DNA from: Lentisphaeria bacterium
GTDB taxonomy: Bacteria > Verrucomicrobiota > Lentisphaeria > Victivallales > Victivallaceae
Direction: 5' to 3'
DNA: 33,139 nt
Assembly (NCBI GenBank): GCA_017443585.1
Contig: JAFSYV010000298.1
Span: 1 to 33,139, forward strand
The first letter of the stretch is position 1; each line of letters starts with the position of its first letter. Below the pieces are notes generated by a model. It was given only the letters and a program-made list of their open reading frames with translations, did no database searches and was not told the DNA's origin. The position numbers and the translations under genes are program-made. Of the stretch, positions 7,096 through 15,406 are shown piece after piece.

Positions 7096-7441
7096 CGCCG
7101 CCGAAACTGTGACGGGAAAATTCTCCATCTGCGCGGGAGTCTGCGGCAGACTTTGGATGGTTTCGACATCTCCGGTAAAGTAGTCGATGGCGCAGCCGAT
7201 CCCGCCGCAGTCCGTTTTAAGATCAAGTCGGGAAATGGCGGAATCATTGTGGAAAACGACGGAGGAAATGGCGCGTCGTTACGAAATCCTCTCGCGGCAT
7301 CATAAAACAACCATCGGAGAGTTCAACGGTGACAGCGTTGACTGCGCTCCGCTGCTCCGTCTCATCGTCGTGATCGACGACTTGGCCGCTTTGATGAGGA
7401 CTCGCCGACCGGATGCGGCGGATGAAAGCCGCTCTGATTGA
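7088..7441 (+). pseudogene. Decayed FtsK/SpoIIIE-type DNA translocase fragment
   Basis: Two reading frames each carry FtsK-like pieces. After ATG 7088 (frame 2) a TAG stops the frame at 7181. Frame 1 meanwhile reads LRQTLDGFDISGKVVD, then PAAVRFKIKSG, resembling the domain before the Walker A motif of FtsK, and stops at 7305. From 7235, frame 2 reads EEMARRYEILSRHH, IGEFN and then LLRLIVVIDDLAALM, matching the family's EMERRY segment and the Walker B strand (usually IVVVIDELADLM). The Walker A region and the C-terminus are missing. So the stretch looks like a remnant with at least one deletion and frameshifts. FtsK-type motors pump DNA during division or transfer. The ORF 7187-7441 (84 aa) could still be translated, but it has no ribosome binding site. 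Confidence 0.5.
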
Positions 7442-7489
7442 TCCCCCGGGCAATTTCGAAGTTGTTGAAACGCACTGATCAGGAAGTCG
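7440..7489. repeat. Direct repeat copy B (50 bp), degenerate copy of part of the small basic gene
   Basis: Matches 5919-5968 at 46 of 50 positions in the same orientation. It begins at the end of the FtsK-like fragment. Its frame still reads RAISKLLKRTD but has no start and ends a few codons later. Confidence 0.85.
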
Positions 7490-7515
7490 GGGCTCCTTGG
7501 GATGGAATTTGAAAA

Positions 7516-8385
7516 TCAATGCTGCCCGGCGCCCGACGAATGGACGATCTTGAAGTCCAGCGGGGGGGCGGCGGGATAACGTTTCATGACGGCGGCGAGC
7601 TGTGCCTCGATTTCCTTCATGTCCGCGGAACAGGTGCTCGGCACCAGCAGCTCGAACTCCAGCCGTGGCGTTTTGCCCTCGCGCCGGAACCGGAAATCGT
7701 AGACCTTGAACATGGGATTGATCTCCGCCGCGGCGTTTTCCACCTTGTCCTGCCATTCCCGCGTCCGGGGGCCGGAAGCGTGGCAGGGGTCGCAGTGGAG
7801 CAACAGGTGGACGGGCATGTTCTTCCCGATCTCCGCTTCGGCCTGTTCCAGCAGGTCGTGTACGGCGTAGATGTCCGTATCCAGATCTACTTCGGCGTGG
7901 GCGGTGGCGAAATACTGATTCGGGCCGTAATTGTGCATGATGATGTCGTGGACGCCCCGGATGCCCCGGCACTTCATCAGGCGCGAACGCAGCTCCTCCA
8001 CCAGCTCCTGAAGACGCTCGGTGAGCCGGAACGGCAGGAAGCTTTCCTTCGGTATGAGGTTCCACCCCCGCAAGACCTCTTCGGAGCGGGGAGAATACAT
8101 GAAGGAGAGCGTGTCACGCGGCAGGTCGCCCGCCAGCGCGACCTTCATCCCCGGACGCTTGAAGACGATGTTCGGGAAGGGGATGTCCATCGGCCGCCCA
8201 TCGAGCAGATCCTCGCACCGGCGGGATTCGGAACGCAGACGCAGACTGATCTCGAAGAACTTGCATACGTGGGCTCTCCCCGTGAAGGGAAAGCGGCTGT
8301 TGTTACAATAAAATACCCCCTCCAGACGGAGGGGAAAGGCATCCTGCCGGGGCAGCTTCCCGATGTCTTGACTTTGCCAGGCCAT
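7516..8385 (-). CDS. Chimeric ORF: AraC-type sensor domain joined to a cation-efflux (CDF) C-terminal domain
   Basis: One uninterrupted 289-aa frame. Residues 1 to about 115 resemble the N-terminal sensing half of AraC regulators of this group (RFPFTGRAHVCKFFEISLRL, then PFPNIVFKRPGM). From about 125 on it reads like the cytoplasmic C-terminal domain of cation diffusion facilitators: GIRGVHDIIMHNYG, AHAEVDLDTDIYAVHDLLEQ, HLLLHCDPC and VYDFRFRREG. The AraC DNA-binding helix-turn-helix and all CDF membrane helices are absent. The junction is near 7980-8040. It has its own divergent promoter at 8416-8444. It is either a deletion scar that kept an open frame or a new soluble metal-sensing fusion. 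As written it cannot bind DNA in the usual AraC way. Confidence 0.6.
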   Translation of the reverse strand: MAWQSQDIGKLPRQDAFPLRLEGVFYCNNSRFPFTGRAHVCKFFEISLRLRSESRRCEDLLDGRPMDIPFPNIVFKRPGMKVALAGDLPRDTLSFMYSPRSEEVLRGWNLIPKESFLPFRLTERLQELVEELRSRLMKCRGIRGVHDIIMHNYGPNQYFATAHAEVDLDTDIYAVHDLLEQAEAEIGKNMPVHLLLHCDPCHASGPRTREWQDKVENAAAEINPMFKVYDFRFRREGKTPRLEFELLVPSTCSADMKEIEAQLAAVMKRYPAAPPLDFKIVHSSGAGQH

Positions 8386-8415
8386 AAAATCTTCTTTCGT
8401 TGTGCGAGTTACCTT

Positions 8416-8444
8416 AATATAACGCCGGGATCCCCGTTCTGCAA
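8416..8444 (-). promoter_or_regulatory. Sigma-70-type promoter of the AraC/CDF chimera
   Basis: On the minus strand, TTGCAG (8444-8439), a 17-bp spacer and TATATT (8421-8416). It points towards the start codon at 8385 and leaves a leader of about 25 nt. Confidence 0.6.
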
Positions 8445-8480
8445 TGCCGACATTCGAAAAAACGCCTGTTTTTATGGGCG

Positions 8481-8508
8481 TGATACGGTTTGATACTGTT
8501 TTTGATAC
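8481..8508. promoter_or_regulatory. Three TGATAC direct repeats between divergent promoters, candidate operator
   Basis: TGATAC occurs at 8481-8486, 8491-8496 and 8503-8508, with start-to-start distances of 10 and 12 bp (about one helical turn). The array ends 10 bp upstream of the -35 box of the oxidoreductase promoter, where an activator would bind. It also lies upstream of the divergent promoter. Confidence 0.45.
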
Positions 8509-8517
8509 AATCCGGCC

Positions 8518-8546
8518 TTGCCAAAAGACTCTTCGCGGTGTATATT
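8518..8546 (+). promoter_or_regulatory. Sigma-70-type promoter of the first carbohydrate operon
   Basis: TTGCCA at 8518-8523, a 17-bp spacer and TATATT at 8541-8546. Transcription would start near 8553, just before the ribosome binding site GGAGG of the gene at 8565. This excludes the in-frame upstream ATG at 8490. Confidence 0.65.
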
Positions 8547-8564
8547 CGGGTGGAGGAAAGGGAT

Positions 8565-9731
8565 ATGAGACATTATGATGTTGCCGTCTGCGGCGGAGGC
8601 ATCGCCGGCGTCGCCGCGGCGCTGGCCGCTTCGCGGCGGGGAAAAAGCGTGGTGCTGGTCGAAAAACAGTGCGTCCTGGGGGGCCTCGCCACTTCGGGAC
8701 TGATCTACATCTATCTGCCCATCAGCGACGACCGCGACGTGAAGATCGCGGGCGGTCTGACCGAGGAACTGCTGATCCGCTGTCAGGAGTACGGGCCCTT
8801 CACGATCCCCGAAAAGTGGAGCGGCATCAAAGGCGCGGACAGCGGTCATGCGGGGGAGCGTTACCTCTGCTGTTTTTCCCCGGCGGGCTATGAACTGACC
8901 CTCGACAGGATGATCCGTGAGTCCGGCGTCGAGCTGAGACTCGAAACCACGGTCATCGGCTGCCGCTGCGACGGGACCGGACGGTTGACCGAAGCGGAGA
9001 TTTTCTGCGCGGCGGAGCGCGAGACCGTTTCCGCCGACTGCTTCATCGACGCCACGGGCGGGGCTTTTCTGCTCCGCATGGCGGGCGCGGCGGTCTTCCC
9101 CGAAACCAACTTCAACAATCCCTGGCTCATGGAGGTCAACGACCACTCCCGCAGCCGCTACTACTTCACGGGCGACCTCCATATCCAGCCCCTGCCGATC
9201 CCGGCCGAGGAAGGGAGCATGCCCCAGGTGCTTTCCGCCGCGGAGCTCCAGGAGTTCTGCCGCCGCCAGTACCGGGAAATGCGCCGCCACTACGACGCCA
9301 TGACCCCCGAACGCCGGAAGAGCTGTTATCCCGTCCACCTACCCACGATGCCCCAGCTGCGCAAAATCGCCCGCATCGACGGTCTGGCGGAGATCCGGAC
9401 GGGCGAGGAAGGAAAATTCTGTCCCGATTCGGTGGGCGTGGCGGCCGACTGGCGCCGGGTCGCTCCGGCGTGGGAGACCCCCTACGGCGCGCTGCTGCCG
9501 AAAAAGGTCCGGGGCGCGCTGGCCGCCGGACGGTGCATCGACAGTTCGGGGGACGCCTGGGAAATTTTCCGCGTGATCCCCGCCGCCGCCATGACCGGCG
9601 AAGCCGCCGGCGTCGCCGCGGCGATGGCCGTCGAACGCAATACGGATCCGGCGCAGCTGCCGGTCGCCGACCTGCAAGCCCGATTGAACGAAAACGGCAT
9701 CATTCTTCACATACCAGATAAAAACAACTGA
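8565..9731 (+). CDS. FAD-dependent oxidoreductase
   Basis: 388 aa. The N-terminus carries a Rossmann dinucleotide-binding motif, [20 protein letters not shown] with VVLVEK at the end of the second strand, followed by GGLATSG; this matches the FAD_oxidored group (Pfam PF12831 type). Further flavin-fold elements are [16 protein letters not shown] (about residue 165) and a C-terminal [20 protein letters not shown] with a helix rich in alanine. There is no signal peptide, so it is cytoplasmic. ATG 8565 is set by the promoter at 8518-8546 and by GGAGGAAAGG just before it. It heads the carbohydrate operon; related proteins next to glycoside hydrolases are thought to oxidise sugars or their derivatives. 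The substrate cannot be told here. Confidence 0.85.
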   Translation: MRHYDVAVCGGGIAGVAAALAASRRGKSVVLVEKQCVLGGLATSGLIYIYLPISDDRDVKIAGGLTEELLIRCQEYGPFTIPEKWSGIKGADSGHAGERYLCCFSPAGYELTLDRMIRESGVELRLETTVIGCRCDGTGRLTEAEIFCAAERETVSADCFIDATGGAFLLRMAGAAVFPETNFNNPWLMEVNDHSRSRYYFTGDLHIQPLPIPAEEGSMPQVLSAAELQEFCRRQYREMRRHYDAMTPERRKSCYPVHLPTMPQLRKIARIDGLAEIRTGEEGKFCPDSVGVAADWRRVAPAWETPYGALLPKKVRGALAAGRCIDSSGDAWEIFRVIPAAAMTGEAAGVAAAMAVERNTDPAQLPVADLQARLNENGIILHIPDKNN

Positions 9732-9748
9732 AAGGAAAGGACTCCACG

Positions 9749-10606
9749 ATGAACAGCAGAAAATCAGGTAATTCGAATGCATCCCGCAGGCGGGACTTCA
9801 CCCTCATCGAGCTGTTGGTCGTCATTGCGATCATCGCCATCCTCGCGGGCATGCTGCTGCCGGCCTTGAGTCAGGCGCGGGAGCGGGCGAAAAGCACGAC
9901 CTGCGTCAACAATCTGAAGCAGATCACCACCAGCAACAGTTTTTACTCCGAAGCCAACGACGGCTTCATGATCCCGGCGAAAGTGCAGTATGCGGGGATC
10001 GACGCGACCAACCGGTTCTGGACCGAAACGGTCGCTTCCAACAAATGGTTCGGACACACCGGCGAAGACGAGAATCACTCGGCCGCGGGCAAGGCCGCAC
10101 TGCTGGTCTGCCCCCTGGAAAACGCACTCGTTTCCGGGTCGGAGATCCGGATCTGGAACACCAACTATTCATGGGCGCGGCGGCTGGGATTCCACGAAAC
10201 CGCGAAAAGCTGGGAAGACGGGAAGAATCCGCCTCTGAAAGCCGGTTCCATCCGCCGTCCTTCCGCCGCCGGGATCGTGGCCGACGCCTTCACCCGCTGG
10301 GTCAAACTGGGCGGTTATTCCTCCGGCAACACCATCGCCTTCAGCGGATATGTTTCCGCCGTTCAGACCAACTCTTTCGTGCGGTTCCAGATCGAGAAGC
10401 CCGAGGTCATGCTGCTCCGCTCCGACTCCAACCCCAGCATCGAAGCGCGGCACGGCAACGGCGCGCAGGGCAAACGGAGCGACCGCAACGACTCCATCAC
10501 GGGCGGCTACGCCAACTTCGGATTCGTCGACGGGCATGTGGGCTCCAGCCGCATGGTGCCGAGTCTCGCCTACGGCGGCGGCGAATGGATCTATCTGGGG
10601 AAATAA
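9749..10606 (+). CDS. Prepilin-type protein with N-terminal methylation motif and DGH-type C-terminus
   Basis: 285 aa. [20 protein letters not shown], then [16 protein letters not shown], is the type IV prepilin leader and first helix, with the conserved E5. Near the C-terminus [11 protein letters not shown] fits the H-X9-DG (DUF1559-like) proteins common in Planctomycetes, Verrucomicrobia and Lentisphaerota. The residue before the predicted cleavage point is D, not the usual glycine. AAAGGAAAGGA precedes ATG 9749. It sits between the oxidoreductase and a secreted hydrolase candidate, with a 5-nt gap to the latter. The product is expected to be anchored in the inner membrane with a periplasmic globular part. 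Its role in the operon is unknown; a surface or uptake structure for polysaccharide is one idea. Confidence 0.88.
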   Translation: MNSRKSGNSNASRRRDFTLIELLVVIAIIAILAGMLLPALSQARERAKSTTCVNNLKQITTSNSFYSEANDGFMIPAKVQYAGIDATNRFWTETVASNKWFGHTGEDENHSAAGKAALLVCPLENALVSGSEIRIWNTNYSWARRLGFHETAKSWEDGKNPPLKAGSIRRPSAAGIVADAFTRWVKLGGYSSGNTIAFSGYVSAVQTNSFVRFQIEKPEVMLLRSDSNPSIEARHGNGAQGKRSDRNDSITGGYANFGFVDGHVGSSRMVPSLAYGGGEWIYLGK

Positions 10607-10611
10607 AAAAA

Positions 10612-13377
10612 ATGAAGAAACTCCTCCTTTGCGCATTGCTGGCGTGGAGCGTATGCTCCTTCGGTTCCATCACCGAGAGCCGGATCATCCCGGCGGAGTG
10701 GCAGGGGCGCGGTTACAGTTTTCTGCCCAACTATCCGCAGACGCTCGTTCTCCAGTTTCTTGGGAACGGCAAGGAGCTCGCCGCCGATCCCCCCGCCGCC
10801 GTGCTGGAGTTCCCCGAGTTCGTGGAGCTCAAGAGCGTTTCCACCCGCACCGGCTGGGCCAGACAGCTCCCCGTCACACGGGAAAAATTCACCGAAAACG
10901 GCCGGAACATGGTCCGTTGCAAGGTGGCCTTTTCCAAGGAGTATCTCCGCAAACTGAACCCCAAGACCTACGGCTGGCGGCACGGATTCAACCTGAATCT
11001 TCTGGCCAAACCGGGCTTCGCCGGGAAAAACGCGGATTTCAAGTTCTACTTCGAGCAGAAGGGCAAAAAGATCCACGAAAAAGTGTACAAGGGCGTCATA
11101 CTCGGGCTTCCGGAATTTCCGGCCCGGCCCCTGCGGTATTTCAAAAGCGGCATCACCCACATCACCAGCGAAAACCTCGCCGACGAAAAATACTTCCGGA
11201 ACGCGGTGGACTTCTGGCGGAAATTCGACGCCCGGCCCTTCTGTTCCGCCGGGTGGGAAAACTTCTCCTATCCCGCCGGACGCAACGCCTTGCTGAGCAA
11301 AAATTTCACCATCCAGATCGGCACCTTCGCCTGCCGTCACTCCACCCCCATGTTTCCCGGGACCAACTTCAAGGATCTGGGCTTCATGGTAAGCGGCAAA
11401 CTCGTGCGTCCCGGCGTGCCGCACTTCATCGGCAGCAACGGCAAACCCATCGGCGCGGGGATCTGCCCCCGCTATCTCCTTTCCGATCCGGAAAAACTCT
11501 TCTGGGAGGTCTACGTGAAGCGCGGCTTCGAGAGCCGCCTCAAACACTTCCCCGACTGCCGCGACCTCTGGTTCGACTACGAGCCCTTCGTCTCGGAGGG
11601 CGTCTGCGACGACTGTCTCAAGGATTTCGCCAAATTCGCCAAGGTGGCGAAGGTCCCGGCCCGCGGCGATGTGGCCGACGGCCGTCCCCTGAACCGGAAG
11701 TGGCGGCAGTTCAAGGCGATCCAGCACCGGGCGATTTTGGAAAAATTCGTGGCGACGGTGAAGAAGCACTTCCCCGGCTACCGGCTCCACCTCTGCACCG
11801 ACACGCCCAATCCCAAATACATGGACGACTGGTCGTGCACCGACTCCTCCACGGTGGTCGACAAGGTCTACGCCTTCAACCCCATGAACTACACCGTGGG
11901 GCTGAAGTACTTCACTGGCGTGGAAAATCAGAAGCGCAGACTGGGCAGGACCAGGAACTTTTCGTGGGTCGATCCGGCGGAAGAGGATGAGCGTTTCCAT
12001 CTCCGCTACACGCCCGAAAAGATTCTCCAGAACATCATCGCCACGGCGGCGCTGCAGGCCGACGGCATCGTCTTCTACCCCAGCGACAATCTGGACGGCA
12101 GGATGCTGAGGTTCATCGCCCGCGGTCTGCGTTCCGTGGGCGAAGCCGAAGAGATCCTCTTCAAGGGCGCGGAAGCTCCCTTCACCTGGGAGCCCCTCAA
12201 CGTCAGCACCGCGAAAATGGAGGACGAAAAGGGCAACGCCGTTTCGGTCTCTCTGCCCGATTTCCGCAAGAGCGTGCGCGTTCTGGCGAAACAGAAAGAC
12301 GGCGTCTTTGCCGTCACGGTGCTGAACTACGCCGGACGCGAACTTTTCCTGAAGCTCGCGCTGCCCGGATTTGCGGGCGAGGGCGCGGCAGAGGTCTTCG
12401 ACCTCGTGAGCAGGACCCGTTACACCGGCATCGAGGGCGGCATGGTGCGCAAGGGCTTTGTTCTGCAAGTCCCGGCGGACGGCGCTCTGCTGCTGCGGAT
12501 CGGCGGTCCCGCTCGTCCCGGAGCAGCCGCCGCGGTAACGCAGGGCGAGCTGACCCGGCAGCTGCAGCGGACACTCGATGCGCTCAAGGCCTCGGGGGCC
12601 GCCTTCGAGAATGCGAAGCAGGGCGACGCTTCCTTGAACTGGTTCATCTTCAAGAAGTCGCCGGCGATCAAACTGACCCTCGGACAGCAGTGGATCGTCA
12701 TCGATCCCGTTGCCGCCGAAGTCGTCGCCTGGCACAACGGCAAAAAGACCCCCATGGGGGGCGTGACGCCCTCCCTCGGCATGGTGGGCTTCTTCGATAC
12801 GCGCAACCAGAAAGCGCAGGAGTATCAGCTCGCCTCGTACAAGTTCGACAAGGATGCGGCGAGCGTCACCTTCCGTCACGTCGTTCCCAAAGACGCCGGA
12901 TTCGGTGAGGAAAACCCTCTGGCGGAGCTGGTCATCGAAAAGCGCATCACGTTGAAACGGGGCTCCGAAAGAACGGGCGAGATCGGGATCGAAACCACCT
13001 TCCGCAACCCCGGCAAGGCGGCGAAGACCTTCGGGTTCCGTTTCCGGAACATCCCCGTTTCGGGCTGGGTAGCGCCCGATCCGCCCATCAAGCTGACCCT
13101 CGACGGGGAATCGGTCAAGTGCGGCGCCGTCTACGGCAAACCGGGGACGAAGATCAGCTGGCACGCGGGGAACCGGATCACGCCCCACGAAGGCGCTCTG
13201 AACGCCGGGATCGAAATGCGCTGGTACCGGTATTTTCTTTCCGCTTCCGGAACTTCCGGCTTCTACAGCTGGAGCAACGGGAAGCTGATGACTTCGGAAA
13301 TGCTCTTTTCCGACCGGACTCTGGCGCCCGGAGCCGCCGAGAGTTTTTCGCAGACGATCCGTTTCAAAATGAAATAA
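10612..13377 (+). CDS. Secreted protein with TIM-barrel-like hydrolase core, uncharacterised (921 aa)
   Basis: MKKLLLCALLAWSVCSFGS is a clear signal peptide. ATG 10612 lies 5 nt after the prepilin stop, with GGGGA inside the last prepilin codons as its ribosome binding site, so the two are translationally coupled. The middle part (about 170-560) looks like a glycoside-hydrolase TIM barrel: LWFDYEPFVSEGVCDDC near residue 320 has acidic residues at a strand end followed by CxxC, then RLHLCTDTPNPKY and DGIVFYPSDNLDGR. The C-terminal third (from about 690) is beta-rich (PVAAEVVAWHNGKKTPMGG), like a mutarotase-type sandwich. The same general layout and the cysteine motif recur in the minus-strand protein at 25086-28598. 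No known GH family was recognised. Likely role: periplasmic or outer-membrane polysaccharide degradation. Confidence 0.75.
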   Translation: MKKLLLCALLAWSVCSFGSITESRIIPAEWQGRGYSFLPNYPQTLVLQFLGNGKELAADPPAAVLEFPEFVELKSVSTRTGWARQLPVTREKFTENGRNMVRCKVAFSKEYLRKLNPKTYGWRHGFNLNLLAKPGFAGKNADFKFYFEQKGKKIHEKVYKGVILGLPEFPARPLRYFKSGITHITSENLADEKYFRNAVDFWRKFDARPFCSAGWENFSYPAGRNALLSKNFTIQIGTFACRHSTPMFPGTNFKDLGFMVSGKLVRPGVPHFIGSNGKPIGAGICPRYLLSDPEKLFWEVYVKRGFESRLKHFPDCRDLWFDYEPFVSEGVCDDCLKDFAKFAKVAKVPARGDVADGRPLNRKWRQFKAIQHRAILEKFVATVKKHFPGYRLHLCTDTPNPKYMDDWSCTDSSTVVDKVYAFNPMNYTVGLKYFTGVENQKRRLGRTRNFSWVDPAEEDERFHLRYTPEKILQNIIATAALQADGIVFYPSDNLDGRMLRFIARGLRSVGEAEEILFKGAEAPFTWEPLNVSTAKMEDEKGNAVSVSLPDFRKSVRVLAKQKDGVFAVTVLNYAGRELFLKLALPGFAGEGAAEVFDLVSRTRYTGIEGGMVRKGFVLQVPADGALLLRIGGPARPGAAAAVTQGELTRQLQRTLDALKASGAAFENAKQGDASLNWFIFKKSPAIKLTLGQQWIVIDPVAAEVVAWHNGKKTPMGGVTPSLGMVGFFDTRNQKAQEYQLASYKFDKDAASVTFRHVVPKDAGFGEENPLAELVIEKRITLKRGSERTGEIGIETTFRNPGKAAKTFGFRFRNIPVSGWVAPDPPIKLTLDGESVKCGAVYGKPGTKISWHAGNRITPHEGALNAGIEMRWYRYFLSASGTSGFYSWSNGKLMTSEMLFSDRTLAPGAAESFSQTIRFKMK

Positions 13378-13389
13378 GGTTTTTTTCTC

Positions 13390-15279
13390 ATGCAGAACAT
13401 TTTCGACGATGACCACCCCTTCTTCGTGGGGGCGAACTACTGGGCTTCCAACGCCGGGACCTTCATGTGGCGCGACTGGGACGCTTCCGCCGTGGAGCGG
13501 GACTTCCGTCTGCTCCATGAAAACGGGGCGCAAGTGCTGCGCGTCTTCCCCTTGTGGAGCGATTTTCAGCACGTGACCGACCACCGGATGTGTTCCGGGA
13601 AACATTACGAGTTCCGCTGTGACGAGGAGCCCCTGGGCGAAGGGCCCGCCGGGCAGGCCGCCATGGTCCCCGAGATGCTGGAACGCTTCCACACCTTCTG
13701 CCGACTGGCGCAGAAGTACGATTTGAAGCTGATCGTGGGATTGCTCACGGGCTGGATGTCGGGCCGTCTCTACGCGCCCCCGGCCCTCGAACACCGGAAT
13801 CTGCTCACCGACCCGGTGGCGCTGAGGTGGGAAGTCCTCTTCATCCGCTGTTTCGTCCGCGAGATGAAAGGGGAACCCGCCATCGCCGCCTGGGACTGGG
13901 GCAACGAGTGCAACTGCCTCGCACCGGAAACCGACGACGAAATGTGGGTCTGGGGCCAGCTGATGACCTCGGCCATCAAGCTCGAGGACAGCACCCGGCC
14001 CGTGGTCAGCGGACTGCACAACTCTTTGAGCGCTTCCATCACCGCCATGGGAGACGTGTGCGACGTGCTGACGACCCACCCCTACCCCATCTTCACGCCC
14101 CACTGTTCGGTGGACTACATCGATTCCTTCCGCAACGCCTTCCATGCGGCGTGTCAGACGCGCTGGGTGGTCGGCATGGGGCACAAGCCCGCCTTCGTGG
14201 AGGAGATCGGCTCTTTCGGTCCCACCGTCACCTCGGACCGCATCGCCGGGCTCTACGCCCGCAACGCCCTCTGGAACAGCTACGCCCACAACTGTCACGG
14301 GTTCCTCTGGTGGTGCGCCAACGACCAGACCGAGCTGCTCCAGACGCCCTACGCCTGGAACTCCATGGAACGGGAGCTGGGGCTGCTGAAGGTCGACGGC
14401 ACGGTCAAGCCCATGCTGAAGGAGATCGGAAAATTCGCCGAAGTGGGCAAACATCATCTCGCCCCTTACCGCAAGGACGCGGTGGCGCTGCAGTCGGTGG
14501 ACGGCGACCACTGGGGCGTCGCCTACATCACCTTTTTGCTGGCCAAACGGGCGGGATTCGACATCGAATTCCACAACGGGATCGGCCCGATCCCCGAGGC
14601 GCAGTGCTACATGCTTCCTTCCGTTTCCGGGACGCGGATCATCCCCCGGCACCAGTATCACGAACTGCTGCGGCGGGTGCGCGAGGAAGGGGCGACGCTC
14701 TACGTTTCGAGCTGTGCCTACGGGATCCAGCCCTTCGAGGGCTTCGGCGTCGAAATCGAAAGCGTGGCGCAGGCATCTTCGCCGGGCAGGATCATTTCGA
14801 AAGAGTACGGTCTCGACCTCACCGTGGCTCGGGAACGGTCGATCCGCACCGGAGTATGCACCGCCGAAGTGCTGGCGCGCGACGAGGAAGGCCGCGCCGT
14901 TTTCACCGCGGCGAAGTACGGCCGGGGCAAGCTGATCTTCCTCGCCCAGCCGCTGGAAAACGCCCTCATCGACGCCCCGCGGGTCTTCGAGGAAAACTCT
15001 CCCGACTACGCCGGAATCTACCGCATCGTCCGCGATCTGGCGGGGATCAGACGGGAGGTCGCCGTGGAGGATCCCATGGTGACGCTGACCGAACATCCGG
15101 CCCCCGACGGGAGCTTCGAGGTCGTCGCGGTCAACAATTCGCGGAGCGACAAGACCGTCGCTCTGCACTGGAACGACGCGTTCGAGCTCACCGGCTGTCT
15201 CTGCGGGACACTGCAGGGAGATCGGCTTTCGCTGGAAGCCCATTCGGGCGCGATCCTGACCTTCGGCAGGAAGGCCTGA
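13390..15279 (+). CDS. GH5-like (clan GH-A) glycoside hydrolase, cytoplasmic
   Basis: 629 aa without a signal peptide. The N-terminal 370 residues fit a clan GH-A barrel: FFVGANYWASNAGTFMWRDW at the first strand, VLRVFPLW, LIVGLLTGWMSG, then AAWDWGNECN (putative acid/base glutamate, about residue 175) and PAFVEEIGSFG (putative nucleophile glutamate, about residue 275), and GFLWWCANDQ. The C-terminal part (LPSVSGTRIIPRHQYHELLR, GRGKLIFLAQPLE) resembles the glutamine-amidotransferase-like domain of GH42-type beta-galactosidases. ATG 13390 follows the previous stop by 12 nt with only a weak AAGG site. It probably cleaves oligosaccharides after import; the linkage is unknown. Confidence 0.8.
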   Translation: MQNIFDDDHPFFVGANYWASNAGTFMWRDWDASAVERDFRLLHENGAQVLRVFPLWSDFQHVTDHRMCSGKHYEFRCDEEPLGEGPAGQAAMVPEMLERFHTFCRLAQKYDLKLIVGLLTGWMSGRLYAPPALEHRNLLTDPVALRWEVLFIRCFVREMKGEPAIAAWDWGNECNCLAPETDDEMWVWGQLMTSAIKLEDSTRPVVSGLHNSLSASITAMGDVCDVLTTHPYPIFTPHCSVDYIDSFRNAFHAACQTRWVVGMGHKPAFVEEIGSFGPTVTSDRIAGLYARNALWNSYAHNCHGFLWWCANDQTELLQTPYAWNSMERELGLLKVDGTVKPMLKEIGKFAEVGKHHLAPYRKDAVALQSVDGDHWGVAYITFLLAKRAGFDIEFHNGIGPIPEAQCYMLPSVSGTRIIPRHQYHELLRRVREEGATLYVSSCAYGIQPFEGFGVEIESVAQASSPGRIISKEYGLDLTVARERSIRTGVCTAEVLARDEEGRAVFTAAKYGRGKLIFLAQPLENALIDAPRVFEENSPDYAGIYRIVRDLAGIRREVAVEDPMVTLTEHPAPDGSFEVVAVNNSRSDKTVALHWNDAFELTGCLCGTLQGDRLSLEAHSGAILTFGRKA

Positions 15280-15406
15280 AGGCGGCCGGAAATACGATCT
15301 GGATTCCGGAACGAATGACGACGGCGGCATTTTGGCGGTCACGGCGGCGGGAGACGGGACCGTTTTCCGCTTCCCGGACTGTTTTTCCCGGCAACAGGAG
15401 GAAGAA

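Noticed and set aside
7519..8493. Plus-strand 324-codon frame opposite the AraC/CDF chimera
   Set aside because: The minus frame carries clear family motifs (HDIIMHNYG, HLLLHCDPC); the plus frame carries none.
10045..10611. Upstream extension of the 921-aa secreted protein
   Set aside because: The extension overlaps the prepilin gene in another frame, is arginine-rich, and would bury the clear signal peptide that starts at 10612.
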